This document shows positions 38,575 to 51,902 of a stretch of 64,000 nt of DNA, piece after piece. The notes below the pieces were generated by a model. It made no database searches, was not told the origin of the DNA, and was given only the letters and a program-made list of their open reading frames with translations. The first letter of the stretch is position 1. Every line of letters begins with the position of its first letter. The DNA lies in assembly GCF_017876115.1 (NCBI RefSeq), contig NZ_JAGINO010000010.1, positions 62,001-126,000 of the forward strand. Reading direction: 5' to 3'. Position numbers and translations under genes: made by a program. Origin of the DNA: Azospirillum picis. GTDB taxonomy: Bacteria > Pseudomonadota > Alphaproteobacteria > Azospirillales > Azospirillaceae.

Positions 38575-39549
38575 TTACGGCACCAGCACGGTCGAGCCGG
38601 TGGTCGCCCGCGATTCCAGGGCCCGGTGCGCCTCGGCGGTGTCCTTCAGCGCGAAGCGCTGGTTCACCGTGAAGGTCACCCCGCCGTTCTTCACCGCATC
38701 GAACAGATCCGCGGCCGACGCCATCAGGTCCTCGCGCTTGGCGGTGTAGGTGGCAAGCGTCGGGCGGGTCACGTAGAGCGAGCCCTTGCTCGACAGAAGG
38801 CCGAGGTCCAACGGCGCCGGAGCGCCGGAGGCGGCACCGAACAGCACCATCAGGCCGCGCGGGCGCAGGCAGTCCAAACCGGGAAGGAAGGTGGTCTTGC
38901 CGACACCGTCATAGACCACCGGCACGCCCTGCCCGTCCGTCAGGTCCTTCACCCGCTGGACGAAGTCCTCACGGGTGTAGTCGATGGTGTGGTGGCAGCC
39001 ATGGGCCTTCGCCAGCTCGGCCTTTTCCGCCGACCCGACGGTGCCGATGACGGTGGCGCCGAGATGCCGCGCCCACGAACACAGCAGCAGCCCGACCCCG
39101 CCGGCGGCGGCCTGGACCAGGATGGTGTCGCCGGGCTGGACGACATAGGTGCTGCGCAGCAGGTACTGCGCGGTCATGCCCTGCAGCAGCGTGGCGGCCG
39201 TCGCCTGCTCGTCGAGCCAGCTCGGCAGCGGGACCAGCCGGTCGGCGGCGATCAGCCGGCTCTCGGCATAGGCGCCGATCGACATGGCGTAACCGACGCG
39301 GTCGCCGACCTTCAGGGTGGTCACGTCGGGGCCGAGCGCCTCGACCACGCCGGTGCCCGCCATGCCGATGACCGCCGGCAGGTTCGGCAGCTTGTAGGCG
39401 CCGGAACGGTGATAGGTGTCGATGTAGTTCAGTCCCACCGCGGTCTGGCGGAGGCGGACCTGTCCGGGGCCGGGCTCGCCGACCTCGACCTCGTCCCAGC
39501 GCAGAACCTCGGGCCCACCATGTTCATGGATGCGGATCGCGTGAACCAT
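38575..39549 (-). CDS. Quinone oxidoreductase (zeta-crystallin type, MDR family)
   Basis: 324 residues. GroES-like N-terminal half (HAIRIHEHGGPEVLRWDEVE, VGLNYIDTYHRSGAY) and Rossmann half with the NADPH motif AAAGGVGLLLCSWA. No structural-zinc cysteine cluster is present, as expected for QOR enzymes. It probably reduces quinones or enals with NADPH. The gene is 32 bases downstream of ogt in the same direction. Confidence 0.93.
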   Translation of the reverse strand: MVHAIRIHEHGGPEVLRWDEVEVGEPGPGQVRLRQTAVGLNYIDTYHRSGAYKLPNLPAVIGMAGTGVVEALGPDVTTLKVGDRVGYAMSIGAYAESRLIAADRLVPLPSWLDEQATAATLLQGMTAQYLLRSTYVVQPGDTILVQAAAGGVGLLLCSWARHLGATVIGTVGSAEKAELAKAHGCHHTIDYTREDFVQRVKDLTDGQGVPVVYDGVGKTTFLPGLDCLRPRGLMVLFGAASGAPAPLDLGLLSSKGSLYVTRPTLATYTAKREDLMASAADLFDAVKNGGVTFTVNQRFALKDTAEAHRALESRATTGSTVLVP

Positions 39550-39581
39550 CGTTGATCGGTTTCCTCTTTTCTCTGGTTGGT

Positions 39582-40094
39582 TCAAAGCAGCGCGAGCTGT
39601 CCGGCCTGCTCCGCCGTCGCCGTCGCCTCTGCCGGTGCGTGCCGGCGTTCCAGCGCCAGCAGCCACGCCTTGGTGTCCAGTCCGCCATGGCCGGAATAGC
39701 CGCCGGGCGCCCCGCCGCTGGCGAGCACGCGGTGGCACGGGACGACGATCGGGATCGGGTTGGCGCCGCAGGCGCCGCCGACGGCGCGCGGGCCGCTGCC
39801 GAGCAGCCTGGCCATCCCGCCGTAGGTCGCGGTGCCGCCGTAGGGGATCGCCAGCATCGCGTCCCAGACGCTCCGGCGGAACGGGGTTCCGGCCGGCTTC
39901 AGCGGCAGGTCGAAGACCCGCAGCCGGCCGGTGAAGTAGGCGGCGAGCTGGCGCGCCGTCTCCTCCAGCACCGCGTCCGGGTCGTCGCGGTCGAAGCGTC
40001 CCCAGCCGACGCCGGTGAGCGCGGTCCCGTCGCCGGTCAGCATCAGGGGACCGAGCGGGCTGTCGACGCTGAGACGCGAAGCGGTGCGAAGCAT
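39582..40094 (-). CDS. ogt: Methylated-DNA-[protein]-cysteine S-methyltransferase
   Basis: 170 residues. The active-site motif is IPIVVPCHRVLASGG with C120. The DNA-binding region AIPYGGTATYGGMARLLGSG precedes it. The single-use repair protein removes alkyl groups from O6-alkylguanine. The C-terminal 20 residues are a short Ala/Thr-rich tail. It lies 16 bases downstream of the YyaL-type gene. Confidence 0.94.
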   Translation of the reverse strand: MLRTASRLSVDSPLGPLMLTGDGTALTGVGWGRFDRDDPDAVLEETARQLAAYFTGRLRVFDLPLKPAGTPFRRSVWDAMLAIPYGGTATYGGMARLLGSGPRAVGGACGANPIPIVVPCHRVLASGGAPGGYSGHGGLDTKAWLLALERRHAPAEATATAEQAGQLALL

Positions 40095-40110
40095 GGTTTC
40101 CTCCCGGTGA

Positions 40111-42162
<2,052 letters not shown>

Positions 42163-42193
42163 GGCGGTTTCCCATCGGTTGGTGTGTCATGAA

Positions 42194-42244
42194 AGATAGG
42201 TGGCGCCGGGGTGGCGTTGCGCCAGTGCATCCTATCTGTATAGT
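42194..42244 (+). promoter_or_regulatory. Promoter with inverted repeat before the DUF6489-like gene
   Basis: TATAGT at 42239-42244 has TTGCGC 16 bases upstream (42217-42222). An inverted repeat AGATAGG (42194-42200) and CCTATCT (42231-42237) encloses the -35 and abuts the -10, a typical operator arrangement. The leader to the ATG is about 80 bases. Confidence 0.45.
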
Positions 42245-42332
42245 GGGGCATGGGCCGCCGCCGCGCTCAACCCCAAAAAATCGCCGCCGCCGGTGCCGGA
42301 CGCCGGTGCGGTCCGTCAGAAGGGGGACAGCC

Positions 42333-42584
42333 ATGAAAATCACCGTCGACATCGACTGCACCCCGGAGGAGGCCCGGCATTTCCTCGGCCTGCCCGACGT
42401 CAAGCCGATGCAGGACGCCATGATGCGCGAGATCCAGGACAGGATGCACGCCAATCTCCAGGCGATGGACCCGGAAACCATGCTGAAGACCTGGCTGCCC
42501 GCCGGGCTCCAGGGCATGGAACAGATGCAGAAGATGTTTTGGTCCCAGATGGCGTCCGCCCTGGGCCAGGAAGGAAGAAAGTGA
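42333..42584 (+). CDS. Small conserved protein, DUF6489-like
   Basis: 83 residues (MKITVDIDCTPEEARHFLGL, then Met-rich helices MQDAMMREIQDRMHANLQAM and EQMQKMFWSQM). AGGGGGA lies upstream of the ATG. It resembles a small alphaproteobacterial family of unknown function, found before a 2Fe-2S ferredoxin gene. Its stop overlaps the GTG of that gene. The amphipathic helices suggest a protein-binding or membrane-surface role, which is inference. Confidence 0.75.
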   Translation: MKITVDIDCTPEEARHFLGLPDVKPMQDAMMREIQDRMHANLQAMDPETMLKTWLPAGLQGMEQMQKMFWSQMASALGQEGRK

Positions 42585-42940
42585 CCGATCCCAAGCCGTA
42601 TTTCGAAGCGCATGTCTTCTGCTGCACCAACCGCCGCCCCGACGGACACAAGCGCGGCTCCTGCGCCGCCCACGGATCGGAGAAGCTGCGCGACTACATG
42701 AAGGCCCGCGCACGTGAACTCGGCTTCGACGGCAAGGTGCGGATCAATTCCGCCGGCTGCCTCGACCGCTGCGAACTGGGGCCGACGCTGGTGATCTATC
42801 CCGAGGGCGTCTGGTACACCTATCACAGCACCGGCGACGTCGACGAAATCCTGCAGACCCATCTCGTCGAGGGCCGGCGGGTCGAACGGCTGATGCTGGC
42901 GACGGAGCAGCGGGAGCTGCGGCCCGAGCAGCGCGGCTGA
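42581..42940 (+). CDS. Thioredoxin-like [2Fe-2S] ferredoxin
   Basis: 119 residues from a GTG overlapping the previous stop. The cysteine pattern of the NuoE-like/Shethna-type family is C15-x12-C28-x31-C60-x3-C64 (HVFCCTNRRP, GSCAAHG, SAGCLDRCELGP). VWYTYHSTGDVDEILQTHLV is the typical end. The protein is a likely small electron carrier; its partner is unknown. mnmE begins 45 bases after the stop. Confidence 0.9.
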   Translation: MTDPKPYFEAHVFCCTNRRPDGHKRGSCAAHGSEKLRDYMKARARELGFDGKVRINSAGCLDRCELGPTLVIYPEGVWYTYHSTGDVDEILQTHLVEGRRVERLMLATEQRELRPEQRG

Positions 42941-42985
42941 CCGGCCGCCATGTCGACCAGCCACCATGTCGACCGGCCGGCACCC

Positions 42986-44314
42986 ATGACCGCGACCATC
43001 TTCGCCCTCGCCACCGCCCCCGGACGCTCCGGTGTGGCGGTGGTTCGCATTTCGGGACCGGCCGCCGGATCCGCCCTCGCCTCCCTGACCGGCCGGCCGC
43101 TGCCGGCGCCGCGCCGCGCCGTCCTCTCCCACCTGCGCGATCCCGTCAGCGGCGATGCCCTGGACGATGCGCTGGTGCTGCGCTTCACCGCCCCGGCCAG
43201 CTTCACCGGCGAGGACGTCGTCGAGCTGCACCTGCATGGCGGCCGCGCCGTAGTGACCGGCATCATCGAAACGCTTGGCGCGCTGCCCGGCCTGCGGCTG
43301 GCCGAGCCCGGCGAGTTCACCCGCCGCGCCTTCGAGAACGGCAAGCTCGACCTCACCGAAGCGGAGGCGGTCGCCGACCTGATCGATGCCGAGACCACCG
43401 CCCAGCGCCGGCAGGCCTTGCGCCAGATGGACGGCGCGCTCGGCCGGCTCTATGACGGCTGGCGGGAGCGGCTGACCCGCGCCCTTGCCCACATCGAGGC
43501 CGACATCGACTTCGCCGAGGACGACCTGCCGGGGGGCGTGGCCGAGGCGGTGCGCCCGGTGGTCGCCGGCCTCGCCGACGAGATCGCCGCCCACCTCAAT
43601 GACGGCGGCCGCGGCGAACGGCTGCGCGAGGGGCTGCACATCGCCATCGTCGGCGCCCCCAACGCCGGCAAGTCGAGCCTTCTGAATGCGCTGGCCCGGC
43701 GCGAGGCGGCCATCGTCTCCGCCCGCGCCGGCACCACCCGCGACATCATCGAGGTGCATCTGGACCTCGGCGGCTATCCGGTGGTGCTCGCCGACACTGC
43801 CGGTCTGCGCGAGGCCGCCGCCGACGAGGTGGAGGAGGAAGGCATCCGCCGGGCCCGCGACCGGGCCGCGCGCGCCGATGTCAAAATCGCCGTGTTCGAC
43901 GCCACCACCCTGCCCGACCTCGACCCTGCGACGCTGGCGCTGATCGACGGCGACACCGTGGTGGTGTTCAACAAGAGCGACCTCGCGCCGGCGAGCGACC
44001 TGTGGCCCGAGTTGTCGGCGGTTGCGGTTTCCGCCCGCACCGGTGCCGGGCTGAAGGCGCTGGAGGAGCGGTTGACAATCTTCAGCGCCGACCGCCTCGC
44101 CGTCGGCAGTGCCCCGTCCCTCACCCGCGCCCGCCATCGTGCCGCCCTGACGGAATGCCGGGAGTCGCTGCTGCGGGCATTGGATGCGCCATTGCCTGAG
44201 CTGGCGGCGGAAGATGTGCGGCTCGCCAGCCGGGCGCTGGGGCGGATCACCGGGCGGGTGGATGTGGAGGATCTGCTCGACGTGATCTTCCGCGACTTCT
44301 GCATCGGCAAGTGA
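42986..44314 (+). CDS. mnmE: tRNA uridine-5-carboxymethylaminomethyl modification GTPase
   Basis: 442 residues from ATG 42986 (MTATIFALATAPGRSGVAVV, the family start); an in-frame ATG at 42950 would add 12 residues encoded by a short direct repeat. N-terminal formyl-THF-binding domain, helical domain, G domain with GAPNAGKSSLLNAL, ADTAGLRE and NKSD. The C-terminal CIGK carries the catalytic Cys. With MnmG it modifies U34 of several tRNAs. Confidence 0.96.
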   Translation: MTATIFALATAPGRSGVAVVRISGPAAGSALASLTGRPLPAPRRAVLSHLRDPVSGDALDDALVLRFTAPASFTGEDVVELHLHGGRAVVTGIIETLGALPGLRLAEPGEFTRRAFENGKLDLTEAEAVADLIDAETTAQRRQALRQMDGALGRLYDGWRERLTRALAHIEADIDFAEDDLPGGVAEAVRPVVAGLADEIAAHLNDGGRGERLREGLHIAIVGAPNAGKSSLLNALARREAAIVSARAGTTRDIIEVHLDLGGYPVVLADTAGLREAAADEVEEEGIRRARDRAARADVKIAVFDATTLPDLDPATLALIDGDTVVVFNKSDLAPASDLWPELSAVAVSARTGAGLKALEERLTIFSADRLAVGSAPSLTRARHRAALTECRESLLRALDAPLPELAAEDVRLASRALGRITGRVDVEDLLDVIFRDFCIGK

Positions 44315-44319
44315 CGGCG

Positions 44320-44335
44320 CGTTTCACGTGAAACA
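44320..44335. other. parS-like ParB site 3
   Basis: CGTTTCACGTGAAACA, 15 of 16 to consensus with a perfect 14-base core (44321-44334), 5 bases after the mnmE stop, in the mnmE-mnmG gap. Confidence 0.92.
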
Positions 44336-44350
44336 GCGGGAGGAGTATTG

Positions 44351-44440
44351 CCCCCTCCCTAACCCTCCCCCGCTGTCGCGGGAGAGGGGACTGCCGCCGC
44401 TACGCAGACTTTATCCTCTCCCCCGAGGCGTGGGTTAGTT
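44351..44440. repeat. Interspersed palindromic repeat, copy 4 (one arm decayed)
   Basis: Left arm and spacer CCCTCCCTAACCCTCCCCCG ... ACTGCCGCCGCTACGCAG match copies 1 and 6. The right arm survives only as degraded CCTCTCCCCCGAGGCG and GGGTTAG. It fills the mnmE-mnmG gap together with parS 3. Confidence 0.8.
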
Positions 44441-44486
44441 GCCCCGCCTCTTGGATCCGTCCCGCCCTTCGGCTATGGTCCCGCGC

Positions 44487-46351
<1,865 letters not shown>

Positions 46352-46355
<4 letters not shown>

Positions 46356-46966
46356 GCGCCTTCGACGCCGACGCGTTCCGCAAGGAAACGGGTGTTTCAC
46401 GTGAAACGCTCGACCGGCTGGACGCCTTTGATGGACTGCTGCGCAAGTGGCAGCCGAGGATCAACCTCGTCGGCCCGTCCACCCTGGCGGAGACCTGGCG
46501 GCGCCACTTCCTCGACTCCGCACAGCTTCATCCGCTGCTGCCGGAGGGGACCAGGGTGCTGGTCGACCTCGGCAGCGGCGCCGGCTTCCCCGGCTTGGTG
46601 CTGGCCATCCTCGGCGTGCCCGAGGTCCACCTGATCGAGAGCGACGCGCGCAAATGCGCGTTCCTGCGCGAGGCGGCCAGGCTCTGCGCCGCGCCGGTCA
46701 CCATCCACAACAAGCGGATCGAGGCCGTGTCCGGCATCGCCGCCGACGTGGTGACCGCCCGTGCCCTGGCACCGGTGGCCGACCTGCTGGCCTGGGCCCA
46801 TCCCTTCATCGGCGGCCGCGGCAAGGCCTTGTTCCTGAAGGGTGCGGCGCTGGACGACGAATTGACCGCCACCACGCAATATTGGACAATGCGCGCCGAG
46901 CGATTCGACAGCCGCACCGACCCGACCGGCACCATCCTGCGCGTGAGCGAGCTTGACCGTGTGTGA
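46352..46966 (+). CDS. rsmG: 16S rRNA (guanine527-N7)-methyltransferase
   Basis: 204 residues. SAM-binding [18 protein letters not shown] and family segments [44 protein letters not shown]. Methylates G527 of 16S rRNA; loss gives low-level streptomycin resistance in other bacteria. A parS-like site near the 5' end encodes GVSRETL (residues 14-20). ATGA joins it to mnmG. Confidence 0.96.
46393..46408. other. parS-like ParB site 4 (inside rsmG)
   Basis: TGTTTCACGTGAAACG, 15 of 16 with a perfect 14-base core (46394-46407). It is about 0.6 kb before the parA start, so ParB spreading from it would cover its own operon. Confidence 0.93.
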
Positions 46967-47028
46967 CAGCCGTGCCTGACGCCGTTCCCCCGCCCTCCTC
47001 CCGCCAACCGGACTCCCGAGAGGCCGCC

Positions 47029-47826
47029 ATGTCCGCCGTCAATCCTCCCCTTGCCCGTGTGGTTGCGATCGCCAACCAGAAGGGCGGCGTGGGCAAGACC
47101 ACGACGACGATCAATCTCGCCACCGCGCTCGCCGTCATCGGCAAGCGGGTTCTGGTGATCGATCTCGACCCGCAGGGCAACGCCTCGACCGGGCTCGGCA
47201 TCCCGCGCTCGGACCGCCGCGTCGGCATCTACGACGTGCTGTTCGACGACGTGCCGCTGGAGACCGCGGCGATCCCCTCCTCCGTCCCCAACCTGTCGAT
47301 CATCACCTCGTCGGTCGACCTGTCCGGCGCGGAGATCGAACTGGTGGATGCCGAGCGGCGCGAGTTCCGCCTGCGCGAGGCGGTCGCCAACAGCGCGCTC
47401 GAATATGATTACGTCCTGATCGACTGCCCGCCGGCGCTCGGCCTGCTGACGCTGAACGCCCTGGTCGCCTCGCATGCGGTCATGGTCCCGCTCCAGTGCG
47501 AGTTCTACGCGCTGGAGGGGCTGAGCCACCTGGTCCGCACCATCGAGCGGGTGAAGCGCACCTTCAACCCCAACCTCGACATCCACGGCGTCGTGCTGAC
47601 GATGTTCGACAAGCGCAACAACCTGTCGGACATGGTGGCAGCGGACGTCCGCGGCTTCTTCGGGGAGAAGGTGTACGACACCGTGATCCCCCGCAACGTC
47701 AAGGTCTCGGAAGCACCGTCGCACGGCAAGCCGGTGCTGATCTACGACATGCGCTGCCCGGGATCGCAGGCCTACATCCATCTGGCGGGCGAGGTGCTGC
47801 GCCGTGAGAAGAGACTGACCGCATGA
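47029..47826 (+). CDS. parA: Chromosome partitioning ATPase ParA
   Basis: 265 residues. Deviant Walker A ANQKGGVGKTTTTINLATAL (K18 onward), Walker A' VLVIDLDPQGN, Walker B DYVLIDCPPALGLLT. This small Soj/ParA lacks an N-terminal HTH and so belongs to the chromosomal type Ib-like group. ATG 47029 has GAGAGG upstream. An in-frame GTG at 46963 overlapping the rsmG stop would add 22 disordered residues. It moves parS-bound ParB toward the new pole. Confidence 0.96.
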   Translation: MSAVNPPLARVVAIANQKGGVGKTTTTINLATALAVIGKRVLVIDLDPQGNASTGLGIPRSDRRVGIYDVLFDDVPLETAAIPSSVPNLSIITSSVDLSGAEIELVDAERREFRLREAVANSALEYDYVLIDCPPALGLLTLNALVASHAVMVPLQCEFYALEGLSHLVRTIERVKRTFNPNLDIHGVVLTMFDKRNNLSDMVAADVRGFFGEKVYDTVIPRNVKVSEAPSHGKPVLIYDMRCPGSQAYIHLAGEVLRREKRLTA

Positions 47827-48740
47827 TCGACGATACCAAGCAAGGCAGCGCCCGCCGGTCCAGCCTGGGCCGCGGCCTTTCCGCCCTGTTCGGCGAGGCG
47901 ACCGAGGATTACTCGGCGCTCGACAAGGTGCGGCAGTCCAAGCAGGTGCCGATCGAGTTCGTGCATCCCGGCACCTACCAGCCGCGGCGCAAGTTCGACG
48001 AGGAGGCGATCCGCGGCCTCGTCGACTCCATCCGCGACAAGGGCATCCTGCAGCCTCTGCTGGTCCGTCGCGACCCGGACGACGCCAACTCCTACGAGCT
48101 GATCGCCGGCGAACGCCGCTGGCGGGCGGCCCAGATCGCCGGCCTGCACGAGGTGCCGGTGGTGATCCGCGATCTCAGCGACCGCGAAGCGTTGGAAATC
48201 GCGCTGATCGAGAACATCCAGCGCCAGGATCTGACCCCGCTGGAAGAGGCGGAGGGCTATCGCCGCCTGATGGAGGAGTTCGAGCACACCCAGGAGGATC
48301 TGGCCCGCGCCATCGGCAAGAGCCGCAGCCATGTCGCCAACATGATGCGGCTGCTGGCGCTGCCGGATCCGGTCAAGTCGATGGTGCAGGACGGTGCGCT
48401 CACCGCCGGCCATGCCCGTGCGCTGCTGACCGCTCCGGATCCGGCCGCCGCCGCCCGCGAGGTGGTGTCGCGCGGCCTCAACGTCCGCCAGACCGAAGAC
48501 CTGATGCGCGGCGACCAGCCCAAGGCGAAGAAGAGCGGCTCCGGCAAATCCGGCGGCGGTCCGGCGGTCAAGGACGTCGACCTGATCAATCTCGAGGAGG
48601 AAATCTCCGCGCGCATCGGGCTGAAGGTCGCGATCAATCCGCAGGGGCAGCGGGGCACCATCACTATCCACTACCAGACGCTCGACCAGCTCGACGACGT
48701 GCTGCATCGCCTGGGCCGCGAGGAGGACGTGGGGGCCTGA
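47823..48740 (+). CDS. parB: Chromosome partitioning CTPase ParB
   Basis: 305 residues. ParA-stimulating N-terminus [16 protein letters not shown]-binding ParB/Srx domain with GERRWRA (96-102) and ENIQR (130-134); [23 protein letters not shown] that reads parS; C-terminal dimer domain ([20 protein letters not shown]). It loads at parS and slides as a CTP clamp. ATGA overlap with parA. All five parS-like sites in the window are its expected targets. Confidence 0.97.
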   Translation: MIDDTKQGSARRSSLGRGLSALFGEATEDYSALDKVRQSKQVPIEFVHPGTYQPRRKFDEEAIRGLVDSIRDKGILQPLLVRRDPDDANSYELIAGERRWRAAQIAGLHEVPVVIRDLSDREALEIALIENIQRQDLTPLEEAEGYRRLMEEFEHTQEDLARAIGKSRSHVANMMRLLALPDPVKSMVQDGALTAGHARALLTAPDPAAAAREVVSRGLNVRQTEDLMRGDQPKAKKSGSGKSGGGPAVKDVDLINLEEEISARIGLKVAINPQGQRGTITIHYQTLDQLDDVLHRLGREEDVGA

Positions 48741-48806
48741 CGGCGACGCCATCCTCCTGCCCCGTTCACGCCGTCCTTCGCTGCCGCCCTTCCCAGGCCA
48801 CCGCCG

Positions 48807-49322
48807 TCAGGCCGGCGCCCGTTCCAGGTCGATGTAGCGGTAGAGCAGGCCGTTTTCCTCCATCGGCGCGCTCGACCAGACTTCGGTCCATTCCGCACCG
48901 ATGGGCGGCATCATGGTGTCGCCGTCCACGGCGCACTGGACCCGTGTCAGGCGCACGCAGTCGGCGATCGGCAGCGCTTCGCGGAACAGCGCGGCACCGC
49001 CGATCACGCACAGTTCGGCGGCGCCGGACTCCTGCGCCCAGGCGATCGCCGGCCCGATCGACGGGAACCAGTGCGCGCCGTCCCGCAAGCCGTCCTGCAA
49101 TCCGGGCCGCGGGCCGGCGGCGCTGCGGCTGAGAACGAGATTGTCGCGGCCAGGCAGCGGGCGCCGCGGCAGCGACTCCCAGGTCCGCCGCCCCATCAGC
49201 ACCGGCTTGCCGAGCGTGAGTTCCCTGAAGCGCTTGAGATCGCCCGGCAGGTGCCAGGGCAGGCCGCCGTCGCGGCCGATCACGCCATTCTCGGCCGCAG
49301 CGACCACCAGGCTGATGCGCAT
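48807..49322 (-). CDS. folA: Dihydrofolate reductase
   Basis: 171 residues. ISLVVAAAENGVIGRDGGLP, then WHLPGDLKRFRELTLGKPVL with the catalytic Asp, MGRRTWESLPRRPLPGRDN, and NADPH motif LCVIGGAALFREALP. Reduces dihydrofolate to tetrahydrofolate. It ends 66 bases from the convergent parB and follows hemW by 52 bases. thyA is not adjacent in this window. Confidence 0.95.
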   Translation of the reverse strand: MRISLVVAAAENGVIGRDGGLPWHLPGDLKRFRELTLGKPVLMGRRTWESLPRRPLPGRDNLVLSRSAAGPRPGLQDGLRDGAHWFPSIGPAIAWAQESGAAELCVIGGAALFREALPIADCVRLTRVQCAVDGDTMMPPIGAEWTEVWSSAPMEENGLLYRYIDLERAPA

Positions 49323-49374
49323 GCCTTCACCCCTCCCGCTTGGGACCTTCCCCGTCGGTCCGCCGCGACGGAGT

Positions 49375-50535
49375 CTACGCCAACAGGGCGCCGAGCACCG
49401 CGTTCAGTCGCTGTAGCCCGTCCGGCGTCGCCCGCAGTCTGGCGGCATCGCGAACGAGGAAGCCGCCATCGACCAGTCGCGACAGCGCCGCCGGATCCAC
49501 GAACTCTTCGAACGGCCGGCCGGCCTCCTCGGCGATCCGCGCGAGCGGGACGCCTTCGGTCAGGCGCAACCCCATCATCAGCAGTTCGGTTCCGCGGGCA
49601 TCGCGGCCGATCGGCTCCGGCGCTGCGGCGCCATGGCCGGCGCGCTCCACCCGCTCCAGCCAGATCTCCGGCGCCCGGTGGGCACGGGTCGCGACCTTCC
49701 CGCCGTCGAGCGTCAATCGGCCATGGGCGCCCGGCCCGATGCCGACATAGTCGCCATAGCGCCAGTAGGTCAGGTTGTGGCGGCTTTCCTCGCCCGGGCG
49801 GGCGTGGTTGGAGATCTCGTAGGCCGGCAGCCCGGCGGCGGCAAGACGGCCCAGCGTCGCCTCGTAGAGGTCGCCGGCCAGCTCGTCGTCCGGCAGCACC
49901 AGCTCTCCGCGCGCATGCAGCGGATAGAAGGCCGTCCCCTCCTCGATGGTGAGCTGATAGACCGAGAGGTGGCCGACGGCATAGTCGAGCGCACGGGTCA
50001 GCTCCGCCTCCCAGGCCGCGACGGTCTGGCCCGGCCGGGCATAGATCAGGTCGAAGGAGAAGCGGTCGAAGGTGCTCGCCGCCAGCTCGATGGCGCCGGT
50101 GGCTTCGGCCGCGCTGTGCTGGCGGCCGAGGAAGCGCAGCGACGCATCGTCGAGCGCCTGGATGCCGAGCGACACGCGGTTGACGCCGGCGGACCGGAAG
50201 GCGCGGAATTTGTCGGCCTCAACCGAGGTCGGGTTGGCCTCCAGCGTCACCTCCAGCCGGTCGGCGACCGGCCAGCGGGCGGCAACCCCCTCGATCAGCG
50301 CGCCGACGGTCGCCGGCTCCATCAGCGACGGCGTGCCGCCGCCGAAGAAGATCGAGGTGACCGTCCTGCCGGCGGTCAGCCCGGCATAATGGTCGAGTTC
50401 GCGCAGCAGCCCGGCCCGCCAGCGGTCATGGTCGATCCGCTCGCGGACATGGCTGTTGAAGTCGCAGTACGGACACTTCGATTTGCAGAAGGGCCAATGG
50501 ACGTAGACGGCGAAACCGGGATCGGCAGCGGTCAC
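49375..50535 (-). CDS. hemW: Heme chaperone HemW (radical SAM, coproporphyrinogen oxidase-like)
   Basis: 386 residues from a GTG that overlaps the rdgB stop (GTGA). The [4Fe-4S] motif is [17 protein letters not shown] (C17, C21, C24), followed by [10 protein letters not shown] and the HemW C-terminal domain. It lacks the extended N-terminus and fourth Cys of HemN. HemW transfers heme to respiratory proteins. A longer upstream reading frame exists but contains out-of-frame rdgB sequence. The rph-rdgB-hemW order is common. Confidence 0.93.
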   Translation of the reverse strand: MTAADPGFAVYVHWPFCKSKCPYCDFNSHVRERIDHDRWRAGLLRELDHYAGLTAGRTVTSIFFGGGTPSLMEPATVGALIEGVAARWPVADRLEVTLEANPTSVEADKFRAFRSAGVNRVSLGIQALDDASLRFLGRQHSAAEATGAIELAASTFDRFSFDLIYARPGQTVAAWEAELTRALDYAVGHLSVYQLTIEEGTAFYPLHARGELVLPDDELAGDLYEATLGRLAAAGLPAYEISNHARPGEESRHNLTYWRYGDYVGIGPGAHGRLTLDGGKVATRAHRAPEIWLERVERAGHGAAAPEPIGRDARGTELLMMGLRLTEGVPLARIAEEAGRPFEEFVDPAALSRLVDGGFLVRDAARLRATPDGLQRLNAVLGALLA

Positions 50536-51146
50536 CGGAAGCAGCGCTCCACAAGCTGGCGGAAGGCGTCGGCGCGGTGGCTCATCTCGTGCTTCCTCGC
50601 CGGCTCCATCTCGCCGAAGGTCAGGCCGTACCCGTCGGGCAGGAACATCGGGTCGTACCCGAAGCCGCGGGGTCCGCGCGGCGGCCACACCAGGGTGCCG
50701 TAGCAGCGGCCCTCGACCGTCTCGACATGGCCGTCCGGCCAGGCGAGCGACAGGGCGCAGACGAAATAGGCGCCGCGGCCGGCCTTGCCGCTTTCCGGAA
50801 GGCCGGCAAGCCCGTCCTCGACCTTGCGCATCGCCATGTCGAAGTCCTTCTCCGGCCCGGCCCAGCGGGCGGAGTAGATGCCGGGATCGCCGTTCAGCGC
50901 CGGCACCACCAGCCCGCTGTCGTCGGCAAGCGCGACATGGCCGGCGGCGGCTGCCGCCTTCGCCTTCAGTTCGGCATTGGCGACGAAGGTGGTGCCGGTC
51001 TCCTCGGGTTCGGGCAGGCCCAGCTCCCCGGCCGAGGTGAAGGTGGCGACATAGGGGCCGAGCAGGTCGGCGATCTCGCGCACCTTGCCCTTGTTGTGGC
51101 TGGCGATGACGAGCGTGTCGCCGGTGAAGCGGCGGGGAGCGGACAT
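50532..51146 (-). CDS. rdgB: RdgB/HAM1 non-canonical purine NTP pyrophosphatase
   Basis: 204 residues. [56 protein letters not shown] and the [13 protein letters not shown] loop mark the ITPase family. It hydrolyses dITP, XTP and related NTPs to keep them out of DNA. It starts 27 bases after rph and overlaps hemW. Confidence 0.96.
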   Translation of the reverse strand: MSAPRRFTGDTLVIASHNKGKVREIADLLGPYVATFTSAGELGLPEPEETGTTFVANAELKAKAAAAAGHVALADDSGLVVPALNGDPGIYSARWAGPEKDFDMAMRKVEDGLAGLPESGKAGRGAYFVCALSLAWPDGHVETVEGRCYGTLVWPPRGPRGFGYDPMFLPDGYGLTFGEMEPARKHEMSHRADAFRQLVERCFR

Positions 51147-51173
51147 GGCGTAAGACCCTTGCTTGATCCCGAG

Positions 51174-51902
51174 TTACTTGATCCCCAGCGCCTGCTTCTG
51201 CAAGGCCGCCAGCTCGTTCACGCCCTTGCGGGCGAGGCCCAGCAGCTCCATGAACTGCGCTTCGCTGAACGGGCTCTCCTCGGCGGTGCCCTGCACCTCG
51301 ACGATGCCGCCCTTGCCGGTCAGGACGAAGTTGGAGTCGGCCTGCGCCTTGGAATCCTCGTCATAGTCGAGGTCGAGCACCGACTTGCCCTGGAAGATGC
51401 CGCAGGAGACGGCGGCGACCTGGTCGGTCAGCGGCATGGTCTTCAGCGCGCCGATCCGCATCAGGTGCTGGAAGGCGAGGTGCAGGGCGACGTAGCTGCC
51501 GGTGATCGCGGCGGTGCGGGTGCCGCCGTCGGCCTGGATGACGTCGCAGTCGATCTTGACCTGCTTCTCGCCCATCGCCGCGCGGTCGGTGACGGCGCGC
51601 AGCGCCCGGCCGATCAGGCGCTGGATCTCCTGCGTGCGGCCGGACTGCTTGCCCTTGGCGGCCTCGCGGTCGGTGCGGCTGTGGGTGGAGCGCGGCAGCA
51701 TGCCGTATTCGGCGGTGACCCAGCCGAGCCCGGTGTTCTTCAGGAAGCGGGGCACCGTCTCGTCGACGCTGGCGGTGCACAGCACGTGCGTGTTGCCGAA
51801 GCGCACCATGCAGGATCCTTCGGCATAGCGGCTGAAGCCGGGCTCCAGGGAAACGGTGCGCAGTTGGTCGAAGGCGCGGCCGGAGGGGCGCATGGGCATC
51901 AT
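51174..51902 (-). CDS. rph: Ribonuclease PH
   Basis: 242 residues. [20 protein letters not shown], then [20 protein letters not shown] and [20 protein letters not shown]. This phosphorolytic exoribonuclease trims tRNA 3' ends. The start is ambiguous: ATG codons at 51902, 51899 and 51893; the last ([12 protein letters not shown]) matches the usual family start. It heads the rph-rdgB-hemW-folA minus-strand unit. Confidence 0.96.
   Translation of the reverse strand: MMPMRPSGRAFDQLRTVSLEPGFSRYAEGSCMVRFGNTHVLCTASVDETVPRFLKNTGLGWVTAEYGMLPRSTHSRTDREAAKGKQSGRTQEIQRLIGRALRAVTDRAAMGEKQVKIDCDVIQADGGTRTAAITGSYVALHLAFQHLMRIGALKTMPLTDQVAAVSCGIFQGKSVLDLDYDEDSKAQADSNFVLTGKGGIVEVQGTAEESPFSEAQFMELLGLARKGVNELAALQKQALGIK

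Noticed and set aside
42950..42985. mnmE start at ATG 42950
   Set aside because: The 12 extra residues come from a short direct repeat (CCATGTCGACC) and do not belong to the family N-terminus; the start at 42986 matches it. Neither has a good Shine-Dalgarno, so this stays open.
48741..48806. Terminator between parB and folA
   Set aside because: The 66-base convergent gap has no stable stem with T tract that I could find.
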